Source: Lingula anatina (taxonomy: Eukaryota > Brachiopoda > Lingulata > Lingulida > Lingulidae). Taken from it: DNA of 64,000 bases. Both the position numbers and the translations under genes were made by a program. The notes beneath the pieces are model-generated. The model saw only the letters and a list, made by a program, of their open reading frames with translations. It made no database searches and was not told the DNA's origin. The stretch is taken from positions 30,538 to 94,537 of the forward strand of contig NW_019775845.1 in the NCBI RefSeq assembly GCF_001039355.2. The letters are read 5' to 3'. Positions 38,318-49,700 of this stretch are shown here, in pieces (within the stretch, counting starts at the first letter, position 1; each line of letters opens with the position of its first letter).

Positions 38318-40164
38318 GGAACCCAGTGCATTAAGACAGTGTATGCATTTGTAAATAAAGAAAGCGATAAGGTGACATGCTAAAAGCATTTTAAATGTTT
38401 TTACATTTTAACCCCCTCCCCATTTTTAGTGATAAAGTTGATTTAGTTTATAATTATTCATTTAAAATATTCTATATCATAATTGCTATGCACATTGCTT
38501 TATTCGTATTCATAAGTATAAAGTATTTTTGCAATTTTGGTAATTTTTTTATGATATGATGTGCTGTAAATAGTTACAGAATCTATCTAGAGAAATTATC
38601 ACATGTTATAAAGACTCATTTGTCTTTTGAAACATGTTTTTATATCTTATGTAAGCGTACTATTAAACTCGTTTAAAGATATACTGAATACGACAACCGC
38701 CAGGCCCGTATACAGATGTGTTGGTGGTTCAAAATTTGATCTGGATAATATAGTGTGCTATTTTTCACTTAAGGTCAACTGAAGGAATTAACAGGACACA
38801 TTTTCAGGAAAAGAACTCGCTCTTTGAAATTGTTGGCAAAAAGCCTTATTATAGCAAGATTTGTTCGTTATACAGACTTGACATTTTTAAATGACAGTGG
38901 AATATTTTAGTTTGAAAGTTATGTCTAGGTACAAATATGTAGTCAGGTGTGTCAATAACAATTAATTGACTGCCCTGTCTGAAGCACTGCTGCATAACGT
39001 AATGTGTGGTGATTTCTTTGGGTAGTACTTTTTTGGCAGGTCCAACTATGACTTTGGCAGAGCATGATTTTGTAAAGCAAACTCAATATTTCGGCAGCGC
39101 CTGCACAGAAGATTTAGAAATTTTACAAACGAGTAGTGGATGTTACAGTGCGTAAACTGGGTGAAGCAAGGTATGACAACATTGTTGTTCTGCGCCAGGA
39201 TGGCGCACAACAGATAGCCATTGACATAGAGATTATTGTGTCACAAGGAACACTCCACACAGGTACACAGGTAGGAAAAATCAAAGAAAAGTTGATTGAA
39301 ATTCAAGTAGGGGAAAATCAAAGGAAAATGATTTGGAAAAAAAATAGTCCATGTCAAGTCTGCAGATTGGTTTGTAGGGAGAATGAGGTGGTTTCTGACA
39401 TAGACAATTTACATGCTTGTAAGTGTTTATAAGTTCATAGATTAAGATCTAGAAAGATTAATCAAATGGTTATGCATATTTTGCATATTTTATTGCCTTG
39501 TAAAAATAGGCCAAATTAATTTTCTTTACAATTGCACAGATGTGATTTATCACTACAATGAAGTGAAAAGGCTGATTATTTTATTCATTTTTCTATAATT
39601 GGGTGAAATCCACCTTTTTTTTACCTATATAGTATTCCAAAGTGATCTCTATGTAATGAGACTGCATGCATTTAATCCATTCTTTGAACCCAAACAATTT
39701 TAATTGATTTAATAAAAAGAATTATAGGATGAACAACGGTAGTGGTGGGATCATTTCAACCAAGAATAATTATCAATTTTTCGGGTACATATAATCTTGG
39801 GATCACGACAAATACATTTTTATGTTACATTTTGGTGGGTTTACTCTATAGAATAGAACTATAAGGTAGTCTGTTTATTACCACTTAATGGGAATGTTTT
39901 AAGATTTATTAATTAAAAAAAGTATATGTAAATTCAACATTTCCTGAGTCATTACCACAAGTGTACGGAATGTGTTGTTTTGGCACGACAAACTGTGATG
40001 AACGTTTTAAACTGACGTTTTAAACTAATCTTTGTTATTTACGTACCATCATTCTTTCGAATCCTAAATGCAGAAATAAAAAAATCGTACGTTAATTATT
40101 ACCATGCGTTTGAAGTACATATCTCGCTGAAGCCGAATAAACTCCTTTGTCTGTTACAATATTA

Positions 40165-40210
40165 CTTGCATATGCATGGATATGTTATTTTGCATGGATA
40201 TGTTATTTTG
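40165..40210. repeat. Short tandem duplication (19-bp unit)
   Basis: TGCATGGATATGTTATTTT is present twice in tandem. Confidence 0.85.
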
Positions 40211-40293
40211 GTAGAACTTGCGTAGGCCTACTGATTGATATCAAGATCATTTGGGGTGTGGGGGGGGGCATAGGGAAGTTTGGCGAAGACAAA

Positions 40294-40498
40294 CGATGTT
40301 TTTCGAACACTATATCTGTGTTTGTCCTTTACTTATCCTTTCGCTTGGGTTAATGAGGAGACATAAAGGTCAATTAATCAGTCAAGTTATATTTTAATAA
40401 AAGCGGCCGCTACCGGCCAAATTTCGAACACTATACCGTTGTATCTGTGTTTGTCCTTTACTTATCCTTTCGTTTGGATTAATGAGGCGACATAAATA
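40294..40498. repeat. Direct duplication of about 75 bp
   Basis: TTCGAACACTATA...TTTGTCCTTTACTTATCC...ATGAGG.GACATAAA occurs at about 40300-40367 and again at about 40424-40497 with a few changes; the second copy carries a small insertion. Confidence 0.85.
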
Positions 40499-40627
40499 CC
40501 GTATTAGACTATAACAGATTTTATCTATGAGTAGTAACAGGGCATCTTATTAGCTCTTATTATTTTTTCTCCCTTTGGAGAGCATAAAAGATGTCGGATG
40601 TGAAGAACATATTTTTATAACCCGAAG

Positions 40628-40656
40628 TTTCTTTCTTTCTTTCTTTCTTTCTTTAT
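40628..40656. repeat. TTTC tetranucleotide microsatellite
   Basis: Seven TTTC units, no coding meaning. Confidence 0.95.
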
Positions 40657-40899
40657 TTATTCGATGTTCTCGACTCTTACTTAAGAAAGTTTTACATGCA
40701 AGAATTCAATAAAGCGTTTGGGGACATGGGATGGTTTGTCGAACATCGAGTAAATATTTTCATCAAAAACCAAAAGTTTTCTATCTAAATTATTAGTATT
40801 ATTATACTTTTGTTACTGTTTTATTCCCTTATTCTCTCATTTAACTCTATATTAAGATTTGCTGTTTGCATTATTTTTGTTCTTTCCCATGAAAAAAAA

Positions 40900-43800
40900 T
40901 TGTAAATAAAATATATCTACACCGCTTGGACACTATTGCCTCTGTGCCTCACTTGTTTACCTTGGTATGTATATTTAGATTTGTTTACAAAACCGCAAAG
41001 AGCACTGTAAACCGCAGTTTAAATCGATACGCTTCCCGCGGGGTCGCTGGCTTTGTTAAAAACCAAGGTGTTGACTGTGTTATTGACCCGTGGTGTAGAG
41101 ACAGGCGTTGTGAAATTGGGGCAGACCAGGTAAGCTGCAATTCAAGGCACTCTTTGTCGTCACCATTGACTTGTCAGTCAACTAAAAAAAATATAGTTGA
41201 CGACCAGGGTATCATTATTTTTACCCGCCTTACATTGAGGTGTATGCAATTTGCGCGTTCCTATTAGAAGAGGTACGATCGAAGGTGAGTACCACAGAGT
41301 CGTGGTTGTTGTGTTTAAGATGAAAATTGTAGATATCTTAGTGTTAGAGATAACGATGCGGCATGTAAGATTGTTTGATTTTGGAAGATGGACATATTAT
41401 CACGCACATGCATATTGTCTACCCTCTACCCGGGCCACAGGATATTCACAGATATGTCTTTTTATAAGTAGTCGGTCATTTTGCTATCTCTGGCCTTTCT
41501 CTATATAATCTGCCACCCTGGTAGAGGGTATGCTACATATTGTCGGACAAGGAGATTTAGTAAATTCTTAAAAGTGGGATGAAAGAACACGGCCACGCCT
41601 TTCGGGTTCTTTCTTGTTTGTATATTCCTGCTCTTGCTGAGTCTCTTTAATGAGATATATGATTAAGAAATCGCTTGGACTTTTACGAGGCTGATCTTTA
41701 TTTCGCAAGGTGCTATGTACATCGTTTACTAGAAACACGCTGCTAGATATATGTAGTTTTTGAGGTCTTATAAAGTAACAGGATGGTGGCGTCCAAAACC
41801 CGTTAACAAATTTTAATAAACACTCACACAGTCATATAACCCCACCAAACCTACGACCCGCCACATCAAGTACATGTAGAAGGCTAGCTACTTGGCTAGC
41901 TATTTGTACAGCTTAAATTGGGTTTTTAACCGAACTGCTTTTGACGTTTTGAAGTGCTTTGAATAAAACATGTGTATTTTCCAGTCAGAAACTGCTCAGT
42001 ATTGTATAAATCCCGAGGTATACGTTTAAAATGCATAATTAAGTATTGGAGACATGCATAAGTAAGAGCTATACTGAAGATGTTAACACAAAGGCTCACT
42101 GGCGACTGATCAAACCCGCAGTGTTATTTATTCCTATAGGCCTACCTAACTACCAGATTCGGCACCGTATGAGCCCGAATTCACCGGCAGATCGGACCAC
42201 ACTGCCCGTTTTCAAGGTCTGCGTCAGGACGCATTTCACAGTATCATATCCCGAACAAATTTTATGGGTGATGCAATACTCTCCAACCCCGCTGATAATC
42301 ATCGCTATCACACATCGCGTAGTAGGCAAGAGCGGTGTCGCGTCTGATACTTCGAAGCGTGTACTGATACACTCCTTAAAAACGGGTAGTGTGGTCCGAT
42401 CTCCCGTTGAATTCAGGATCATTCGGTGCCGAGTCTGGTAGTTGGGTAGGCCTATACTGTACACAAAACACATAAAAATATATCAAGCAACTTTTTACAG
42501 TAAGAAAAAATTGCAACCAGTTACGACAAATTTACTAGAGACCTTTAAATCAACACAATAAAACTAAAGCTGATCTTTACTTTAACCATGGAGTTATAAC
42601 AGTTATAACTCCTTGCTTTAACGAGATGAAACCATAATTGAATTTACGCAATCGTTTTTACTACTGAAATCATCAAACTTTAAAACTTGATTACAGATCT
42701 CTTTTATGAAAACAAGATACAGGTAATTAATAATTCTATCAAATTTGATATAATCTGATTGAAAATAAGAAATAAATTAAGTGTAATTTGGCCATGTTAA
42801 TACGCTCACAATTGAATAAATAAATTGTCGCTGTTGATACTAGTCGATTACGATTGAACTGGAAGAGAAATGTTTTCAGGACGAAATGCGACTGCGGCCA
42901 AAGATGGTTGTCGCGTTCACGGTGTCACCTGTGCTTGACACTACATCCAGTTTATTTCAGTGTTATTGAGGTCATATCGCTAGCGCTTTCTATGCCAATG
43001 GAATCAAACGACGGTTCATAGTCAGCCTAAAAGCAGCATAAAACATAAACAGGTTTTGTTATTATTTCTGCCAGGATATAATATCAAGGCTGCATACAAA
43101 CGAGTAAGTGAGTACTTAATGACAGTCTCGCCTTCCTTAGACTCGGGGCGGAAAGTGTTGTTTTCTATGTTCAAACTATTGTGGAGTAAGGAGTGTATTT
43201 CAGCAAGAACGTAAATTGTCTTCAACGTCCTTGATTTCAGATAGGTACAAACATAACTGGTTTTAAGATGACCTCTAATGTTAACCTTTCTGCCCCCCCC
43301 CTTTTATATGCAAAATACGGATACCCACCATTACTTCTAAAAATAAACTGGGTGACCAACTGTTTGTTTATTCTATAACATATGCAGCAATAATCTTGGT
43401 TTGCAAAGAGTGCTGCAGTTGTCCAAATTACGTATATTATTAAACTTTGAACTATGAGACTGAAAAAAAACGGCACAAAATTTTTTATCTGAGAAGTACT
43501 TGTATTTTTATATACAGATTTATTTTGAAGGCTTTGTATTGAAGTAAAAATTGACATCAAAGAGCGGAGTAAACACGTACAAAGTACTCTGAATGCACGC
43601 TACACTCCATCCACATTCAAAACTTTGCTGTACGGCTATTGAAATTTCTCGCTGAATGCATCAAATTTTGGGCTGTATTTAGAAAAGAAAACTTCACAGG
43701 TTCAAGTGCTGTTTTAGTGCTGTATCATTATATTATTAATATCTAATATTTCATCTATCTATCTCGCCCAAATCTTCGGACATGGTTCACTATAAAATTA

Positions 43801-44043
43801 CCCACGATAACCCAATGGCATATATGCACAAATAAATGTTCATGGCATTTTACAGGGTAAAATAACCATTCAAAACAATCTATTTTTTCCGCTCTTACCT
43901 CGCATCTCACCGACTACAACTGACGCACGGGCAACTCCCTTGCAAAACTTCGATTAAAAAATCCAGTTTTTCCTCTAATTGGACTTTACTTTGTCATTTA
44001 TATTAAGGATGTCATCTTTGATAGTTTTAACCTTTTTTTTCAG
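40900..44043. other. Spacer upstream of the serpin
   Basis: The interval contains a foldback element (42136-42455), a split palindrome (42590-42612), and an open frame at 40926-41130 ending at a good donor (CAG/GTAAGC), which could be a 5' exon of the serpin transcript but lacks any recognisable content. The serpin's own first coding exon has upstream acceptors at about 44043 and 44049, implying a 5' UTR exon somewhere here. Confidence 0.35.
42136..42455. mobile_element. Foldback MITE, about 320 bp
   Basis: The ends are ATAGGCCTACC and its complement; arms of at least 110 bp match with roughly 85-90% identity (GCACCG, AGATCGGACCACACT, CCCGTTTT). This explains why open frames on opposite strands encode nearly the same peptide. 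The element is non-coding. Confidence 0.85.
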
Positions 44044-44061
44044 TTTCAGAAGAAAACAATA

Positions 44062-46166
44062 ATGATCGCCTTTGCCGTTGTCCTAATTGCCTCGGTTGCA
44101 ATAGCAACCTCTACTACGGTGGGGAAGCTAGCGGAGGTGAATGCCGACTTCGGTTTTCGTATGTACGACCAAATCAAATCCAGCCAAGGTGTGACTGACA
44201 TCTTCTTCTCGCCCATCAGTATTTCCACGGCCCTGGGGATGCTGCGACTTGGCGCCAAAAGTTCCACCTTGGATCAAATATCGACCTCGATGAAGTTTAA
44301 CACTTTGGGCAACAACCAAAACCAACTTTTTAAAGACTTGAATGACATGTTGTACAACACAAGCAACAACTACACATTGAAGTCAGCCAATAAAGTCTTT
44401 GCAGACCAAAGATTCGCCGTCAGGGACACATTCTTAAATGGAACCAGGGATTACTTCGGGGCGGAGTTAGAAAAGCTGGATTTTCAGGGGAACCCAGCGG
44501 CAGCACGAACGCGTATCAACCAGTGGGTTGAGGAGAAGACAGAAGATAAAATCGAAGACCTGATGTCGCCGAGTAGCATCACTCAACAAACTGTCATGGT
44601 ATTGGCTAACGCCGTCTACTTCAAGGGACTGTGGACTCAGAAGTTTGATCGCCAACTTACGTCCAATGCAACCTTTAGAGATGGACAAAATGAGGTGAGA
44701 TTGGGGAGCGTTTTAGTATCAAGAAAATAGCAAATGACACGATGATAATGAAAAAAGAAAAAAGTCGAATTCAAACGGCGCGAATAATTTATGAAAAAAG
44801 GTAACATCAGCGCAATGAGACGCTATATATGAATAATATAGCACTACACATCAGGTCTTATTACTCCTGGACCAATAAAACATGTAGTGGGATAGAAAAC
44901 TGATGATCATATTTTCAATCAATTGTTTGGACTGATATTTCTTCAGGTTTTGAAAATTTATGCCTTCTAGTAAATTGCAGTAAAGGCAATTGTTATCGTT
45001 TATAAGTTATAAATATAGAAACGTCAGTATGTACAACATACAACAAATAACCAAGCATAATAATTTACATCATAAAGTATAAAAATTTTATTTTAAAAAT
45101 TTCAGTTCACTGTGCCAATGATGACACTGGCCGACAAAAGATTCAATTACGCAGAAAGTTCCTCATTGAACTGCCAAATCTTGGAGCTACCCTACGCGGG
45201 AAGCGTCAGCATGTTCATCCTTCTTCCGACGAACACGAGTGGGCTTGACCAACTCGAGAATCAGATCAACGTAGTTAACTTGAACAGCTTGATCGGGGAA
45301 ATGATGTCCAAAAAGGTGAACATTTTCATCCCAAGGTTTGAGCTGAAGGACTTGAAGTTGAATCTGGCGGACTATCTGAAGGCGCTTGGGATGACCCGTA
45401 TGTTCACTGACACGGCTGACTTGAGCGGTATTGGTGGAAACCCTGGAGATCTGTATGTGTCGTCTGCCGTGCACAAAGCGTTCATTAAAGTAGATGAAGA
45501 AGGTATGTCGAACATTATAGGTTTATTAGTCTTATTTTAATGGATGATTCCCATATAAATCAACGTTCTTAGTATTTCATAACAAAAAAAAAAAAAAAAA
45601 AAAAATGGAGAGATGTTTTATCGGGCGTCAAGGGGGGGGGGGGTACGAGGGTTCGTCACCTTAGCATATCTCTGAAAACACATTTAGTTTAATGACTTTA
45701 GTGGCAGAGCGAGGAGATCGCACGCATGTTTTAAATCTTTCAAAGTGAAAAAATTGATAAAAACAGTAAGAAAGCCTATATTATTCTAATCAAAGCTATA
45801 ATTTTGTGTACTTAACAATGATTATTTTTGTTATGAAAAATGCTATATTCAGTCTGAATTTACCGATTCACAGGGACCGAGGCTGCGGCCGCCACCGGGA
45901 TAGGAATAGGTCTTACTAGCGTGAACACCGACCCAATTCCCGTCTTCAGAGCCGACCGCCCGTTCATGTTTTTCATTCGTGAAAACAGTTCTGGGACCAT
46001 ATTGTTCTTCGGGAGATTGAAGAAGACCCCAGCAAGCACCTCAACTACGGCTCAACCAACTGTGGGAAGTGGGGCTGGGGCTTTCATGAATGACAAGAAC
46101 CAAGCCCTTTTCTTCGTCACAGCCGCCGTTTACCTGCTTGCAAGTTATTGGCCATTCCAGAAATAA
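44062..46166 (+). CDS. Inhibitory-type serpin with signal peptide and hydrophobic C-terminal tail
   Basis: Serine protease inhibitor family protein, three coding exons: 44062-44694, 45106-45502, 45874-46166 (440 aa, exact frame, GT-AG junctions). A signal peptide (MIAFAVVLIASVAIATS) is followed by the serpin fold: IFFSPISISTALGML, LANAVYFKGLW, FTVPMMTLADKRFNY, VHKAFIKVDEEG. The reactive-loop hinge EEGTEAAAATG matches the inhibitory consensus, then IGIGLTSVNTDPIPVFRADRPFMFFI. By distance from the hinge P1 falls near Thr358, in LTSV. Several N-X-S/T sites agree with secretion. After the normal serpin end (LFFGRL) there is a 45-residue extension: a Thr/Ser/Pro linker, GSGAGAF, a polar spacer, then about 16 hydrophobic residues and PFQK, resembling a GPI-attachment signal or a C-terminal membrane segment. 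The start ATG is the first in the exon. Confidence 0.94.
45581..45645. repeat. Poly-A run and poly-G run in serpin intron 2
   Basis: A run of over 20 A is followed 30 bp later by ten or more G. No further structure; the poly-A may be the tail of a short retroposed sequence. Confidence 0.6.
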
Positions 46167-46728
46167 ATACTACATGTATTTGACGCGCAGCAGTTTCGAA
46201 GCTTTTTTTAAAAAGATTTTCAAATCTTTATAAGCTTTAAATGTTGCTAACGGAACTCTTTGGATCAACAAAACATTTGCGTTATAAATAATCTCTATAA
46301 TATGCCCTCAGACAAAAATTTTATTATGTTATATGCATGGAGTCTAGTTACCAAATCAGGCGATCCAAGCAATGGTCTAGGTATTTCACAGATTTGATTC
46401 TTTCAGACTGAAACAAGTACGAGGGAAATATACAAAATATAATATAACAGTTTTATTAATCAGCTTTTTATATCTGCTGCACCTGAGCTTTATTTGGTAT
46501 TGTGTTTTATAACAAGTGACTGTAAGTGATTGGAACAACATAATATATAAGAATATCCAATGTTTATATCATCACTTTGATTTAGTTATGACTTTGGCTT
46601 CAGAAGGATCAAACAAGACTGTTTTCCTTGTCAAAATAAAATATCTGTGCTGTAAGGACTGACTTCTCTATAAAATTTAAAAAATACTATTAAGTGACAT
46701 TCAGAAAGTTTCTCTGGGAATAGCTTGC
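46167..46728. other. Convergent 3' ends of serpin and GNL1
   Basis: AT-rich 0.56-kb gap between two convergent genes. TTTATT at about 46490 (AATAAA on the minus strand) may be the GNL1 polyadenylation signal. No gene seen. Confidence 0.5.
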
Positions 46729-49700
46729 TTAATCTAGCAGTCCATGATCAACACTTCCAAGCAGCAAGAATGGATTCTGTGATGCTTTCTGAACATTGTC
46801 ATTGTCACTCATGCTGTCACTGTCTTCATCATCCCCATCACCTGACATACTAGAACGTTTACAAGCATCTTGCAGTCTTGCTATCTCCTCAGTGTCAGGA
46901 TGATTTTCCCAGTGATCTGTCAATATTAAGAAAAATAAAACATAGAGTGCTTGGACCTGGTAAGAAGATGTAGAGAAAATTGACCCCTATGAAACTACAC
47001 AAGTTAAAGGGTGCTTGAATTTTGTGTATGATTGGTTTAGCATTTTTTACATTAAAAAAAAAAGAGAAAACCTTCCAGTTACTCAAGGGACTAAGTAAAG
47101 AGCCAACCATGAAAAATTGTTGCAATTAAGGGATGCATCCAGTAAAGATACAAAAGAAGCATGAGTAAATTCCCTGTTATTATCCAAATTTTTAGTACTG
47201 GTTTCTTACACAACATGAACTATATGGTTGTGCTATTTGAAACTATAGGGTGGCCGGCATTTGGTTTAGTTTGCTAGATTAATTTAAGGCATTAATTACT
47301 CGCTAATATGCATCTTCAAATGAATCTGCTAATGGGGGTAATATTCTGTTTATACAATCATAATGACAACCACAATCAATTTCAGCAATAATAAGGATAA
47401 AACATAGGTCCAGATAAACCAACAAGAATCATACTATATTCTTAATCAAATCTCCAGGAAAGTTCTCATCCTTTCATCCCATCTAGATAATGGAAAATTT
47501 AATCTCTTTGTGTTACAGCTTTGTGGATGCAGGCACGCATACATGTACATACATATATACAAACAAACACAATGTTTTCTCTCTACAATAGCACTCCCCC
47601 ACTATCAGTCCAGTTCTTACCACTGACCTCTATGTGCTGTGTAGCCTGGTGGACGTAAACATAAACTAAGTCTTCCCTCCAAGGCAAGTCTCAGGAGATT
47701 ATTGGCGGCTCTATACACATCATTCCGAGCAGCTTTGGCTGTAAGGAATCCTCTTTTGGCAGCCCAGGCTAGGGTAAATGAAGACACAAAGCAAGAAGTA
47801 CAATAATGAAAATAATATATACAGTCTTTTACAGGTTGTGATCACCAACTAAATTAGGCACTTTTTATTGGAGTTGCACAGCCAGTCTGAGTTAAAGAGA
47901 TTACTGGTAGTTGTGTTAATTTTAGTCACCTAGTTCTAAATTACTGGAAGCTCATCTCTATTGTGAGTGTCTGTATGCCATTTCTAGTTACTAAAATTAT
48001 CAGATGGAAAACACATAAAAGAGGGAAGTTTCCAGGAATCTCTGAAGTTCTCAGTAATATGGAATCTAATTATCATATAAAACCTGCTTTCTACAATCAC
48101 CAATCAGAGCATGGTCTTCATAATAAGTTTTGAGAGATTTAACTTTGGAGGCTCAATGATCACACATATGAGGAACCCCAGCCCTGAGTAAGAGGACTGT
48201 TGTAAAGAAGACGTAAACAAGGTTTTACCACTGGCCTTGAGACTGTCTACTTAAATATTGGGTGTATCAGTGTGTCCTCAAGTCAAACTGTTCAAGGTCT
48301 AATATATGTCTAATTTCACCTTATACTACAGTGGTCACCTTACCATCACAAATCTCCCACGCTGTCCAGGGTTGAGTATTCCCCTCATCATCTGAATGCT
48401 GTATTTTTAATATGTGCGTTAAAGGGATTCTCTCAGCCATATATCCCACAACAGAGTAGGGTTCACGAACTTGAGCAATTGGGTATATTCCCGATAAAAT
48501 CTAAAATAAGAAACAAAATTTTCATACTAATGTCTGTAAAGATATGTTTTGTTGGTTGCCACAAATTTGTGTTCACAAACTCTATACACCTATGGTTAAT
48601 AAAACACACCCTTAGACATAATTGTACACCAGGTTAGGTGTATGGTACTATCTGACTGGGGTAAATATGTGAGGCTAAAAACTTTTGGACATTCCGTCAA
48701 ATCAAAATGTGTTTTGCTATGACTCATTTCATCCCTGTCTGATTTGATAAGCTGGTCATAGGGTGTAAATCTAATCCACTGCCATGATTGTAATTGAGAG
48801 GAAACATACGGCATTATATTGGCTTCCCTTGGTGTGCTTATCATAATGGTGATCATAATCATAATCAGACTGCCAGCTAATATTGGTGAAGCGAAGTTTG
48901 GTTAATCTACTTCAAAATAGATCTTTAATATACAATACATTAGAGCTGTTCAAACCGTCTCATATCACCTGAAGAGGTTTTGGCACCAATGAGGGAAATA
49001 CGAGTCCTGGACAGTCACATAGTCTTACTGTATCCGTGAGATAAATTGTTTGAAAATGTTTTGTATGACCAGGGGTTCTTGATACACTCACAACCTGCAA
49101 AAAAATGATTAAAATGTTTAAATTTGGATAACTAATATATATAACAAAGGAGTAGCAACATATCTATGGCATCATTTTCTTCAATTTTGCTATTTTGAGT
49201 TGAAAAAGTTTAAAAATGCTGTATAAATCTTATATTTATATTCCACTGCATACTATGTGTGAAATATCTTTGTATAGAAATTTTTTTAAAATCCAAATTT
49301 TCTTAGCTAACTAAACCCATTTGTCAGTTCCAATTTTTTAATTTCTGGGTCACCCTCCTTATTAAAATTGGAGACTTGGATTTTAAAATTAGAAATTTAG
49401 CGTACCAATATGGGCTTACATATTTTAATTTTCTCTACAGTTTTAAATTTACTCATACCTTGGTGATTTAGGTAAAATTGTTGAAATTAACAGAAATTGC
49501 TTTTCCAATAAAAAGATGCAAACACTTCATTTAATAAATATTCTAGTACCTTCCTGCCAACTAATGCATTCATCAGTGAGGATTTTCCAACATTTGGGAA
49601 ACCTGAAAGTAATTTAAGTTTTTAACATAAAACTAGCTGTTTCAGGGCTCCACCCTCACCACTACAACATGTGCTTATTTTGAAAGTACATGCCAAGCAA

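Larger units (their letters stand above)
38145..40900. other. 3' flank of the receptor gene and spacer
   Basis: An AATAAA at about 38354 may serve as the receptor's polyadenylation signal. The rest holds microsatellites, duplications and no recognisable gene. A frame at 39136-39432 has a short stretch with a faint retroelement look (QQIAIDIEIIV) but I could not support a call. Confidence 0.4.

Noticed and set aside
38180-38389. Poly-Ile and poly-Asn open frames
   Set aside because: They are translations of an ATT repeat.
39136-39432. 98-codon plus-strand frame with QQIAIDIEIIV
   Set aside because: A faint likeness to the C-terminal part of retroelement proteins, but too short and too weak to support a call; first codon is not ATG.
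40926-41267. 113-codon plus-strand frame ending near a donor
   Set aside because: No recognisable protein content; could be a 5' UTR exon but there is no evidence that it joins the serpin.
42046-42473. Two opposite-strand open frames with similar peptides
   Set aside because: They are explained by the inverted arms of a foldback element; no family motif is present.
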